A DNA stretch of 64,000 nucleotides, taken from NCBI GenBank assembly GCA_965216445.1, contig OZ244166.1, positions 1,736,001-1,800,000 on the forward strand, written 5' to 3'. The notes beneath the pieces were generated by a model, which saw only the letters and a list, made by a program, of their open reading frames with translations, was not told the DNA's origin and made no database searches. Every line of letters starts with the position of its first letter. The first letter of the stretch is position 1. This stretch comes from MA-ANB-1 sp965216445. Lineage in GTDB: Bacteria > Actinomycetota > Acidimicrobiia > Spongiisociales > ZC4RG35. Made by a program: the position numbers and the translations under genes. Shown here in pieces: positions 1-8,173 of the stretch.

Positions 1-903
1 CGTTCCGATGACCACTGGCAGGGTTGTACCTTCAATGTTTCCGCCCAGCACCCCCTTGAAGTCCCAGCCGAGCTGAGCCACAGACGCTTCCGCCAGAAGG
101 GTGTCGATGGTCATGTATCTGGCTAGGGAATTGGCGATGTCTCCGGCGTCGGTGATCGATGAAGGTGTCTTCAATGCGCTGAGAATCGCTCTGACCACAT
201 CCTGCTGTCGTTGGGTACGACCAATGTCGTTCGCGGCGACACTCACCCAGCTGCCATTTTGGAACTCCTGGTACTTTCTGGACCGGGCGTAGGCAAGAGC
301 CTGCTCGCCATTGAGAGTCTGATTGCCTGCTTCCACATCCAAACCCGACTTCGAATCGCGTGCGGGGTACGGGAAGAAGATTTCGATACCACCGATTTCG
401 TCGATCATGTCCATGAAGCCGACAAAATCAACCTCGACGTAGTGGTTTATCTCCAGCCCCAGATTCTGCTGGATTGTCTGCACCATGAGCGACGAGCCTC
501 CGAAGGCGTATGCAGCGTTGATCTTGTTCTCACCGTGGCCGGGTATGTTCACCCACAGATCTCGAGGGATGCTGAGCATTTGCGCTGACCCATCTCGGTT
601 GGCCTTTACGAGGAGGATCACGTCGCCTCGTTCACCGCCCGAGCTTCCGAAGTTGTCCAGGCTGTCGAGACCCTCCCTCGTGTCGGAGCCGATCACCAAA
701 AAGGTGAGGTCGCCTGAGGAGGAGGTATCCAGGACGTCTGAAACCTCAGAATCGGTTTCCGCTTCAGCGAGTGCGTTCTGACCGACGTTGACAATCCAAA
801 GCACTCCCAGAACGGCGAGGTTGGCGAAAACCAGAAGCGTGATGGTGGTGACCTTGAGCCAGCGGGGCACGCCGCGTTTGGTTGGTTCTTTGTGGGATGC
901 CAT
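1..903 (-). CDS. LytR-CpsA-Psr (LCP) family protein, 3' part cut off by the window edge
   Basis: I translated the reverse strand from the ATG at 903-901; it stays open to the left edge (301 residues visible). A short cytoplasmic head is followed by one membrane segment (about residues 16-40), then an extracytoplasmic LCP domain. Family hallmarks are present: a TFLVIGSDTR strand, GGERGDVILLVKAN, MLSIPRDLWVNIPG, NKINAAYAFGG, and later GEQALAYARSRK followed by GRTQRQQ. LCP enzymes transfer undecaprenyl-phosphate-linked glycans to peptidoglycan, so this one could attach the polysaccharide made by the 13-42 kb locus; that link is inference. The gene diverges from the hydrolase at 1034. The C-terminus, and any LytR_C domain, lies outside the window. 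Confidence 0.9.
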   Translation of the reverse strand, partial: MASHKEPTKRGVPRWLKVTTITLLVFANLAVLGVLWIVNVGQNALAEAETDSEVSDVLDTSSSGDLTFLVIGSDTREGLDSLDNFGSSGGERGDVILLVKANRDGSAQMLSIPRDLWVNIPGHGENKINAAYAFGGSSLMVQTIQQNLGLEINHYVEVDFVGFMDMIDEIGGIEIFFPYPARDSKSGLDVEAGNQTLNGEQALAYARSRKYQEFQNGSWVSVAANDIGRTQRQQDVVRAILSALKTPSSITDAGDIANSLARYMTIDTLLAEASVAQLGWDFKGVLGGNIEGTTLPVVIGT

Positions 904-1033
904 TCGTATAAGACGGGTAGACGGCGATGCGAGGTTCCCGTGAAAGCCCATTTTTCCAGAATCGGGCATCTATCGGATGTCAATCGGGCGTCACCGGTTA
1001 ACCTCACCCCGAGTCAGGACCCGGAGGTTTTCG

Positions 1034-1774
1034 TTGGCAGTTCTCTCTCATGAGGGCACATATTCGATTCTGTACAGCCCATGGCCGCTGCCCATCGGTG
1101 CGGGCCATCGGACCGGCTACCTGGCGCGTCCCGACGTCGCTGGAAAGTTCCCTGTAGTCCTGGTACTCCCCACAATCGACGGGCTGACCAGTTTCGAGAA
1201 AGACATATGTCGCCGTCTCGCCCGCAACGGAATCGTGGGGTTGGCTGTCGACTTCTACCGCAGCGGGGACGACGACCCGCTCGTCAGGTACGGCCAGCTG
1301 GAAGACCAGCGCGCCTTCACCGATCTCGATGAGGTTTACGAGTTCGTGACCAGCGATGACGTTGACTGGGCACTGCACGGTGGCGTCGGAGTGTTCGGCC
1401 CCGACGTCGGTGGACGGTTTGGACTCATGATCGCAAGCAGACGGGAGTGGGTGAAGTCAATTGCGGTGGCGTACACACCTCTCACCGGTGATGAGGATCG
1501 AGACTTTCAGGTTGCGGGTGCGCTCGGCAACCTCCCGGTTCCCGTTCTTGGCCTCTATGGGGCCGACGACGATCTGATTGACGTCGGTTCAGTCGATGAG
1601 GCGCAGAGGCGCAACGAACACGGCCAATGGTTGTTGTACGAAGGAGCCGGACACGGGTTCCTCGACGTAGATCATGAGAATTACAACTCATCCGCCGCCG
1701 AGGACGCCTGGGCCCGATCCATTGCTTTCTTCAACGCAACCCTGCCCCAGGCAGAAGCGCTCGACCTCGGCTAG
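1034..1774 (+). CDS. Dienelactone hydrolase-like alpha/beta hydrolase with Asp at the nucleophile position
   Basis: The frame is open from 977, but I prefer the TTG at 1034 because GGAGG at 1023-1027 sits 6 nt before it. The product of about 246 residues has the dienelactone hydrolase layout: a PVVLVLP strand, an ICRRLARNGIVGLAVDFY segment, the nucleophile elbow GVFGPDVGGRFG, acid region GLYGADDDLID and catalytic histidine in GAGHGF. In this family the elbow is normally G-x-C-x-G-G; here the aligned residue is Asp (GPDVGG). An Asp nucleophile is used by haloalkane dehalogenases and epoxide hydrolases, so the chemistry may differ, or the protein may be inactive. It is separated by only 7 nt from the end of the oppositely oriented birA. 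Confidence 0.8.
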   Translation: MAVLSHEGTYSILYSPWPLPIGAGHRTGYLARPDVAGKFPVVLVLPTIDGLTSFEKDICRRLARNGIVGLAVDFYRSGDDDPLVRYGQLEDQRAFTDLDEVYEFVTSDDVDWALHGGVGVFGPDVGGRFGLMIASRREWVKSIAVAYTPLTGDEDRDFQVAGALGNLPVPVLGLYGADDDLIDVGSVDEAQRRNEHGQWLLYEGAGHGFLDVDHENYNSSAAEDAWARSIAFFNATLPQAEALDLG

Positions 1775-1781
1775 GGCAGCT

Positions 1782-2441
1782 CTACTCCCGGACGTGTCTT
1801 ACTGCTCCGGAGTGGACGGCTTCGATGCCGGTCGCCGTCTTGACCAAGAGTGCACCGTCGTCGGCGATCCCGGCCGCTATCCCGGCACCGTTGGGCTCCC
1901 AAACGATGTCTTTACCCAACGTTGAGCACACTTCCCGATATTCATCGATGGGCCAACCGTCATCGTTCAACAACGTGTTGAATTCCGCGGCCCAGATCGC
2001 ACCGATTTCACGGTGCAGATCCTCACCCGGATCGGTGTCACCCAATGCTCCCATACCGTCCGGAGCGTTCGGCCAGTACAGGTTGAGGCCCAGACCGGCA
2101 ACGAGGATCTCATTGCTTCTCTCGACGAGGATTCCCCCGACCTTCCTTCCCTGGGAATACACGTCGTTCGGCCACTTCAACGTGAGACCATTCGACCAGG
2201 CGCGGGTGACCGCCAACCCGGCGAGGAGCGAGAAGGGGCGGTGGTCATCGGCTTGCACATGCCAGGCATAGGAGACGGCGAGAGCTCGCTGTGCGTTGAT
2301 CCATTGTGAGCCGACCCGTCCTCGACCATGGCTTTGGCTGTTCGCAATGACAACTGTCGGGATCGTCTCGAGGCGTTCACGAGCGAAATCCTGGGTCGAT
2401 GGGACGTCGCCGACCGTGATCTGCAAATAGGGTGTAGCCAT
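1782..2441 (-). CDS. birA: Biotin--[acetyl-CoA-carboxylase] ligase (BirA without DNA-binding domain)
   Basis: A 219-residue protein with the BirA catalytic core: the biotin-loop motif SHGRGRVGSQW (residues 37-47), LTLKWPNDV (lysine and Pro-Asn-Asp near residue 88), KVGGILVE and GLGLNLYWP. It begins directly with the catalytic domain, so there is no N-terminal helix-turn-helix and it should not act as a repressor. It diverges from the acyl-CoA carboxylase genes with only 40 bp between starts. Its natural substrate is the biotinyl domain at the C-terminus of the protein encoded at 4037-5773. The C-terminal SH3-like domain is short but recognisable. Confidence 0.92.
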   Translation of the reverse strand: MATPYLQITVGDVPSTQDFARERLETIPTVVIANSQSHGRGRVGSQWINAQRALAVSYAWHVQADDHRPFSLLAGLAVTRAWSNGLTLKWPNDVYSQGRKVGGILVERSNEILVAGLGLNLYWPNAPDGMGALGDTDPGEDLHREIGAIWAAEFNTLLNDDGWPIDEYREVCSTLGKDIVWEPNGAGIAAGIADDGALLVKTATGIEAVHSGAVRHVRE

Positions 2442-2481
2442 ATTGTTTTACCTGAAGTCGAATTAGGGACACGGAGAAGTC

Positions 2482-4032
2482 TTGGGCACTGAAGCGCGCA
2501 TAGAACAACTTAGGGAGCTTAGAGACGAAGCAATGCACGCAGGCTCGCAACGAGCCATCGCGCGCCAGCACGAACAGGGGAAACTGACCGCCCGCGAACG
2601 CCTCGAGACCCTCCTGGACAAAGACTCATTTCAGGAAATGGACCAGTTCGTCCGGCATCAGTCCCAGGGCTTCGGTATCGAAAGCAAACGACCCCTCGGA
2701 GATGCTGTGATTACCGGTCACGGCACAATCGAAGGGCGGCCTGTGTTTGTATTTGCCGAAGACTTCACTGTGTTCGGAGGAAGTCTTGGCAAAGTCGTCG
2801 CCGACAAGATCTGCAAAGTGCTCGACCTCGCCCTTACCACCGGGACGCCAGTCATCGGACTCAAAGACTCTGGCGGAGCGCGGATTCAAGAAGGTGTTGG
2901 TGCCCTCGACGGCTATGGGAGAATCTTCGAGCGGAATGTCCAGGCTTCCGGCGTGGTCCCCCAAATCTCGGTGATCATGGGACCGTGCGCCGGCGGCGCC
3001 GTCTATTCGCCGGCACTGACAGACTTCGTTTTTCAGGTCGAAGAGACAAGCCACATGTTCATTACCGGGCCAGACGTGATCAAGGCCGTCACTGGCGAGG
3101 AAGTCACCATGGAGGAGTTAGGGGGTGCTCACACCCACGCCTCCAAATCCGGAGTTACACATTTCGTCTACCCAACTGGCGAAGAGGCTCTGGAAGCGGT
3201 CAGGTATCTGGTCTCTTTCCTTCCCCAAAACAATCAGGAATTACCCCCCTACTTTCCCCCCACCGATCGGCCGGACCGTGCCGAGGATGCCTTGGATGCG
3301 ATAATCCCAGACTCCGCAAACCAACCCTACGACATGCTCGAGGTTCTCGAGTTGGTGCTCGACGATGGGGAGTTCTTTGAGGTCCATCAGCACTGGGCAA
3401 AGAACATTGTTGTCGGATTAGGTCGACTTGACGGCCATACGGTGGGAATTGTCGCAAATCAGCCAGCGGTGCTGGCCGGGACGCTTGACATCACAGCGTC
3501 GGAGAAAGCTGCGCGCTTCGTCCGATTCTGCGATTCATTCAACATCCCAATTATGACTTTCGTTGACGTCCCCGGCTTCCTCCCGGGAGTGGACCAGGAG
3601 CACGGAGGAATCATCCGACACGGTGCAAAACTGCTCTACGCATACTGTGAAGCGACTGTACCCCGGATAACAGTCATCACCCGCAAGGCGTACGGCGGTG
3701 CCTACTTGGTCATGAATGCGCGCGGCGTCCGAGCCGACCTCGTTTACGCGTGGCCGAGTGCCGAGATCGCTGTCATGGGCGCGCAGGGTGCGGTCAACAT
3801 CATCCACCGCCGCGAGCTGGCCGAAGCCGACGACCCCCAGACCAAGCGCGTTGAGCTCGTTTCGGACTACGAACAGAAGTTCAACAATCCTTACGTCGCC
3901 TCGGAGCTCGGATTGGTTGATGAGGTCATTGAACCCAGAGAGACCCGGGAGAAGCTGATTCGAGCGATGAAGGTCCTGGTTACCAAACGCGAAGCCCTCC
4001 CACCCAAAAAGCATGGCAACGGACCTCAGTGA
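2482..4032 (+). CDS. accD5: Acyl-CoA (propionyl/acetyl-CoA) carboxylase beta subunit, carboxyltransferase
   Basis: A 516-residue carboxyltransferase of the AccD5/PccB type. The start is TTG at 2482, preceded by GGAGAAG at 2473-2479. The N-terminal half has LTARERLETLLD, GHGTIEGRPVFVFAEDFTV, KDSGGARIQEGV and GPCAGGAVYSPALTDFV (acyl-CoA site with the oxyanion Gly-Gly); the C-terminal half has VDVPGFLPG and KAYGGAYLVM, the biotin site. It transfers the carboxyl group from biotin on the alpha subunit to propionyl-CoA and/or acetyl-CoA. It is followed directly by the alpha subunit. Substrate choice cannot be fixed from sequence alone, but the methylmalonyl-CoA mutase nearby favours propionyl-CoA. 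Confidence 0.93.
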   Translation: MGTEARIEQLRELRDEAMHAGSQRAIARQHEQGKLTARERLETLLDKDSFQEMDQFVRHQSQGFGIESKRPLGDAVITGHGTIEGRPVFVFAEDFTVFGGSLGKVVADKICKVLDLALTTGTPVIGLKDSGGARIQEGVGALDGYGRIFERNVQASGVVPQISVIMGPCAGGAVYSPALTDFVFQVEETSHMFITGPDVIKAVTGEEVTMEELGGAHTHASKSGVTHFVYPTGEEALEAVRYLVSFLPQNNQELPPYFPPTDRPDRAEDALDAIIPDSANQPYDMLEVLELVLDDGEFFEVHQHWAKNIVVGLGRLDGHTVGIVANQPAVLAGTLDITASEKAARFVRFCDSFNIPIMTFVDVPGFLPGVDQEHGGIIRHGAKLLYAYCEATVPRITVITRKAYGGAYLVMNARGVRADLVYAWPSAEIAVMGAQGAVNIIHRRELAEADDPQTKRVELVSDYEQKFNNPYVASELGLVDEVIEPRETREKLIRAMKVLVTKREALPPKKHGNGPQ

Positions 4033-4036
4033 GCCC

Positions 4037-5773
4037 ATGAAATCACTTCTAGTAGCAAACCGTGGCGAGATAGCCGTGAGGGTCATCCGCACCGCCCAGG
4101 AGATGGGAATCCGGGCTATAGCTATCTACTCGGAACTGGATCGTGACGCCTTGCACGTCAAGCTTGCCGACGAGGCCTGGAACGTCGGCGGGGCTCCGGC
4201 AGCCGAGAGTTACCTCAATCAGGCGCGCATCCTCCAGGTAGCACACGAGTCTGGTGCTGAAGCTGTCCACCCTGGTTACGGATTCCTCTCAGAAAACGCC
4301 GAGTTTGCGGACGCGGTGGTTGAAGCTGGGTTGATTTGGGTTGGGCCTCCGGGGAGTGCGATCGAGGCTATGGGAGACAAGATCACGTCCCGGAGATATG
4401 CCGAGAGTTTCGGTGTGCCCACAGTCCCCGGGATCACGGAGCCTGTGACGACTGTTGAGGCCGTTCAGAAGCTTGGAGATGAATTCGGGTACCCGGTTGC
4501 AATCAAAGCCGCCCACGGTGGGGGTGGGAAAGGACTCAGGGTCGTCGGGAGTGCTGACGAAGCGAAAGCGGCCTTCGAAGGTGCCAAACGAGAGGCCGAC
4601 GCCTATTTCGGGAACGCTGAGGTCTATGTCGAGAAGTATTTGGAGAAGCCCCGGCATATCGAAGCCCAGGTCCTCTTCGACACCCACGGCAATGCGGCAT
4701 TCCTCGGTGAACGCGACTGCTCAGTACAACGAAGGCACCAGAAGCTGATCGAGGAGACGCCATCTCCGGGGATGAGCGACAAACAGCGAAAGAGCCTCAG
4801 CAAAGCTGCCATTGCTGCCGCCAGGTCGTGCGACTACATCAACGCTGGAACAGTCGAGTTCCTCATGGACAAGAACGGTGACTTTTTCTTCTTGGAGATG
4901 AACACCAGGCTTCAGGTGGAGCACACAGTCACCGAGATGGTCACCGGATTCGACCTCGTCGAGTGGCAGATCCGGATCGCTCGAGGTGAGGAGTTGGATC
5001 TCGGTGCCATACGGCCTCGCGGCCATGCCATCGAGTTCAGAATCAACGCGGAGGACCCAACCAAGAACTGGCTGCCGACACCCGGTCAGGTCGTGGAGTG
5101 GGAGGAGCCGGCTGGACCGGGTGTTCGCGTCGATTCCTGGATACGGCCCGAGACCGCTGTCAGCCAGTATTACGACAACCTCATGGCCAAGCTCATCGTC
5201 TGGGGCTCAGATCGCACGGCTGCGATCAACCGTGGAAAGCGAGCTCTTAAAGAGTTCAAAGTGAGCGGAGTAGCGACAACTATTCCAGCCCACCTAGCCG
5301 TCCTTGACCATCCAGACTTCGTGGCCGGAGAGCATCACACCAAATGGATGGAAGACGCCGTCGAACTCGATGCAAGCTCGGTCAGCTCGGCCCCAACTCT
5401 CCCAGAAGAAGAGGCTGTGAGTCGGCGTGACATTACCGTTGAGATTGGCGGGCGGAGATTCTCGGTTGCCTATTGGGCTCCTGACGCCGCGGACGCTACG
5501 GGATCTGGCATCCGAAGACGACCCCCAAAGCTGTCCCAGAGCAAAGCCGGTGGAGAACCCGACGGTGTGATCAGTGCGCCGATGCAGGGAACAATCGTCA
5601 AAGTTCACGTAAAAGCCGGAGAGGCCGTCAAGGCGGGCGACGCAATCTGTGTGTTGGAAGCAATGAAGATGGAAAACGAGGTCAAAGCGCCGGCAAAGGG
5701 CGAGATCGTCGACCTACGTGTCCAGGCTGGCGACACCGTGGCACCTGGCCAAGTGATAGCAATCGTCAGGTGA
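4037..5773 (+). CDS. accA3: Acyl-CoA carboxylase alpha subunit: biotin carboxylase plus biotin carboxyl carrier domain
   Basis: An AccA3-like fusion protein. From the ATG at 4037 it opens MKSLLVANRGEIAVRVIRTA, the usual start of biotin carboxylases; an in-frame ATG at 4013 would add eight residues and overlap accD, and neither has a strong ribosome site. Biotin carboxylase features: the ATP-grasp loop AAHGGGGKGLR, EKYLEKPRHIEAQ, and FFLEMNTRLQVEHTVTE. A linker of about 100 residues leads to a C-terminal biotinyl domain with EAMKMENEV, whose lysine is biotinylated by BirA. It probably forms a complex with the preceding beta subunit. It is convergent with the small secreted-protein gene beyond the hairpin at 5785. 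Confidence 0.95.
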   Translation: MKSLLVANRGEIAVRVIRTAQEMGIRAIAIYSELDRDALHVKLADEAWNVGGAPAAESYLNQARILQVAHESGAEAVHPGYGFLSENAEFADAVVEAGLIWVGPPGSAIEAMGDKITSRRYAESFGVPTVPGITEPVTTVEAVQKLGDEFGYPVAIKAAHGGGGKGLRVVGSADEAKAAFEGAKREADAYFGNAEVYVEKYLEKPRHIEAQVLFDTHGNAAFLGERDCSVQRRHQKLIEETPSPGMSDKQRKSLSKAAIAAARSCDYINAGTVEFLMDKNGDFFFLEMNTRLQVEHTVTEMVTGFDLVEWQIRIARGEELDLGAIRPRGHAIEFRINAEDPTKNWLPTPGQVVEWEEPAGPGVRVDSWIRPETAVSQYYDNLMAKLIVWGSDRTAAINRGKRALKEFKVSGVATTIPAHLAVLDHPDFVAGEHHTKWMEDAVELDASSVSSAPTLPEEEAVSRRDITVEIGGRRFSVAYWAPDAADATGSGIRRRPPKLSQSKAGGEPDGVISAPMQGTIVKVHVKAGEAVKAGDAICVLEAMKMENEVKAPAKGEIVDLRVQAGDTVAPGQVIAIVR

Positions 5774-5784
5774 AGTGACCCGGA

Positions 5785-5845
5785 CAGAAGACGACCGCCA
5801 CGTCCTGTTTGTTGAGGGATGGGCGGTCGAGACGGTCGTCTTCTG
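5785..5845. terminator. Long hairpin between convergent genes, probable bidirectional terminator
   Basis: CAGAAGACGACCG at 5785-5797 and CGGTCGTCTTCTG at 5833-5845 form a perfect 13-bp inverted repeat with a 35-nt loop. The loop holds further complementary bases (ACCGCC near 5794, GGCGGT near 5822) that allow an alternative fold. It lies 11 nt after the carboxylase stop and 14 nt before the end of the opposing gene, so it can serve both. There is no long T-run, so a structure-only or Rho-assisted terminator is also possible. Confidence 0.55.
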
Positions 5846-5859
5846 CTTGGGAGGATTGG

Positions 5860-6408
5860 TCAGTCCAGATCGATTTCGACCTTGAGTCTCCCGTCGTCGA
5901 TCTCAACTTCGAACTCGGCCTCCGAATCGCCGTCGGTGAACTCGACTTCGATCTCTTCAGACTGGTTCTTGTCGATCTCGTACGTCCAGACACCATTGGT
6001 GTCGACGCTGAGAAGCACCAGCTTTCCACCGGACACTTCAAAGGTGACCGAACCCGCATTTCCTACGTTGTGGGTATAGACACCGTCGGCGATGGGAGAC
6101 ACGGACTCGTCGTCATCGTCATCGTCGATTGTGGTCGAGGTGGTGTCGTCGTCCAGCGTCGTGGAAGTGCTGTCGGGCACAGTTGTCGAAGGAGAGCTGC
6201 CGTCGGTAGTGGACGTGCTCCCGGGGACAGTTGTCGACGTCGAGGAGTCTGCGACCGAGGACGTTGAAGAGTCATCGGCGGCAACAGTCGTGCTGGTGCT
6301 GTCGTCGAGGGATGTGCTCGTTGGTGAGGCTCCGGTCGCCCAGGCCACTCCGACGAGGGCGAAAGCGGCGGCCACTCCGGCGATCAATCCGAGAATTTTG
6401 CGATACAT
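5860..6408 (-). CDS. Small secreted protein with Ser/Thr-Asp linker and acidic C-terminal domain
   Basis: The start at 6408 is chosen over an in-frame ATG at 6432 because GGAGG lies 10 nt upstream of it. The 182-residue protein has a signal peptide or anchor (MYRKILGLIAGVAAAFALVGVAWA), a low-complexity linker of about 80 residues built from TSTT, DDSTST and poly-Asp, and a compact C-terminal domain of about 85 residues rich in Asp and Glu (VTFEVSGGKLVLLSVDTNGVW, then EIEVEFTDGDSEAEFEVEIDD). The linker is typical of exported actinobacterial proteins and likely to be glycosylated. I do not recognise the C-terminal fold; the strand pattern suggests a small beta domain, perhaps metal-binding. Upstream is a 330-bp stretch without genes. 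Confidence 0.75.
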   Translation of the reverse strand: MYRKILGLIAGVAAAFALVGVAWATGASPTSTSLDDSTSTTVAADDSSTSSVADSSTSTTVPGSTSTTDGSSPSTTVPDSTSTTLDDDTTSTTIDDDDDDESVSPIADGVYTHNVGNAGSVTFEVSGGKLVLLSVDTNGVWTYEIDKNQSEEIEVEFTDGDSEAEFEVEIDDGRLKVEIDLD

Positions 6409-6432
6409 CTGGTGAATACCTCCTTGGTACAT

Positions 6433-6767
6433 CCCCAGAATCGATCATGCTGAGTCAACGACGCTTCAGCGAAGGTTCAACGTTTTCCTAAGGATCCGAG
6501 CTCTCCAGAAACGCGACGACCCACGCCCTTTCCTCCCGGGACGCAAACTCGCAGCGTGGGATCGAGGGCGAAGCCCTCGCAAGCAACCGCATGGATCTCT
6601 CCCTCCAAAGGCGGAGCCGAGCCACTGGACCGAGGGCGAAGCTGCATTGATTCTCTCCCTCCAGAGTCGAAGGCGAATGGAGGGAGTACCCGAACGAAGT
6701 GAGGGGGAGGGTGGAATGAGACTCCCCTGGTGGAGCTCTAGCGGTGGGAAACGCCTACGGCGTTGCC
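6433..6767. other. Gene-free stretch with short repeats and hairpins
   Basis: No coding frame is convincing here. The stretch lies upstream of the secreted-protein gene and downstream of lpdA, both on the reverse strand. Visible structure: a 7-bp stem with a GAA loop at 6563-6579 (CGAGGGC/GCCCTCG); the same CGAGGGCGAAGC 12-mer again at 6631-6642; TCTCTCCCTCCA at 6596-6607 and 6652-6663; a perfect 9-bp inverted repeat CTCCCTCCA/TGGAGGGAG at 6655-6663 and 6678-6686; and AACGCC-TAC-GGCGTT at 6750-6764, just after the lpdA stop. The last may help to end lpdA transcription. The others resemble dispersed intergenic repeat fragments. Confidence 0.5.
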
Positions 6768-8129
6768 TTACTCGGCGGCGTCGGTGATGGCTTCGATCAT
6801 CGACGGATGAACCATCAATGTCTCCACCAAGGTTGCGGCAGTCACTTGACCCTGAACCGCAAGGGCAATGACTCCGATGAGTTCGGACGCCCGGTGGCCA
6901 ACGATGGTTCCACCGAGCACAACACCGGTTGCGGGGTCGGATGTGACTTTGACAAACCCACGTGTGAAGTGCTGCAACACCGAGCGTGCGTTGGAAGCAA
7001 AGGGAACTTTGGTCGTCCTTACCTTGCGACCTTGAGCCGCCGCCTCGACATCGGCTAGACCCACGGATGCAATTTCGGGTTCGGTGAAGATCGCTTCGGA
7101 GACGTGGGAGTAATCGAGTGGTTCCACCGGGAGGTTGAGGGCATGCATAGCGATCTTCCGACCTTGCATGGAAGCCACGGAACTCAGGGGCATTTGGCCA
7201 GTGACGTCGCCTGCTGCATAGATGTGATCCGCCGAAGTCCGTTGGTACTCGTCAACGGTGATATACCCGTGGTCCGATTCAATCCCTGCCGCACTTAGGT
7301 CCAGCTCGTCGCTGAGTGGTACCGAGCCGACGGCCAGGAGTGCGTGCGAGCCACGAATCACACGGCCATCGTCACAGACAACCGTTACCTCGTCCTCCTC
7401 GACGTCGATCCGCTCGGCTCTGGCCCCGATGATCAGTTTTACACCACGCTCGAGGAAGTCCTCCTCCAGTACAGCTGCTACTTCAGGATCGCGATGTGGG
7501 AGGATCTGTTGGCGGGAAACAACCAGTGTGACCTTCGACCCGAGGCTCTCGAAGATGTGGACGAATTCCACACCGGTTACACCTGAGCCGATGACCACGA
7601 GATGCTCGGGCACGTCATCGAGGTCGTAACAGTGGCGAGTGGTTAGAACACGCTCTCCGTCAACCGGCGCCCAGGAAGGCACCCTCGGTGCCGATCCGGT
7701 GGAGATCATGGCTATGTCGAAATCCAAAGGGGTTTCCGAGCCATTGGTACCTGTGACAACAGCGGTGTGTGGTCCCGTGAATCTGCCGACGCCTTCGATG
7801 ATGGTGACACCTTGCGACTCCAGTAGTTCCACCCAGTTGGCGTTGATGTCGGCGGTGATGTCTTTGATCCGAGATGCAAGTACGTCTGTGTCGACCGTTC
7901 CGGCATCGGTCACCAGGCCCAGTTTCGCCGCATTTCGGACCGATGTGTGTCGGAGGGCGGATGCGGCCATGGTCTTTGAGGGAATGCAGTCCCACAGGTG
8001 GGCGGCACCTCCGACGATGTCCTTCTCGACCAGCGTGACCCGAGCTCCTTTGGCTGCGGCTGTTGTCGCAGCCTGTGTTCCGGCGGGTCCGCCGCCAATT
8101 ATCAACAGGTGTGGCTTTTCTTTGTTCAT
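6768..8129 (-). CDS. lpdA: LpdA-like FAD-dependent pyridine nucleotide oxidoreductase (probable NAD(P)H quinone reductase)
   Basis: A 453-residue flavoprotein with the disulfide reductase fold: an FAD-binding LLIIGGGPAGTQAA near the N-terminus, an NAD(P)-binding VVIGSGVTGVEF near residue 180, an FAD-contact IYAAGDVTGQM, and a C-terminal dimerisation domain ending MVHPSMIEAI. The redox-active site normally reads GGTCLNVGCIPSK; here it is GGAAHLWDCIPSK, so the first cysteine is replaced by Ala. Mycobacterium tuberculosis LpdA (Rv3303c) has the same loss and acts as an NAD(P)H:quinone reductase rather than a lipoamide dehydrogenase. A true dihydrolipoyl dehydrogenase with both cysteines is encoded at 46538-47905, consistent with a separate role. 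The gene lies 44 nt downstream of the mutase gene. Confidence 0.88.
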   Translation of the reverse strand: MNKEKPHLLIIGGGPAGTQAATTAAAKGARVTLVEKDIVGGAAHLWDCIPSKTMAASALRHTSVRNAAKLGLVTDAGTVDTDVLASRIKDITADINANWVELLESQGVTIIEGVGRFTGPHTAVVTGTNGSETPLDFDIAMISTGSAPRVPSWAPVDGERVLTTRHCYDLDDVPEHLVVIGSGVTGVEFVHIFESLGSKVTLVVSRQQILPHRDPEVAAVLEEDFLERGVKLIIGARAERIDVEEDEVTVVCDDGRVIRGSHALLAVGSVPLSDELDLSAAGIESDHGYITVDEYQRTSADHIYAAGDVTGQMPLSSVASMQGRKIAMHALNLPVEPLDYSHVSEAIFTEPEIASVGLADVEAAAQGRKVRTTKVPFASNARSVLQHFTRGFVKVTSDPATGVVLGGTIVGHRASELIGVIALAVQGQVTAATLVETLMVHPSMIEAITDAAE

Positions 8130-8173
8130 GCGCAGGGGGCGACGCTAACCGAGCCGATGGCACGAGGCCAGAC

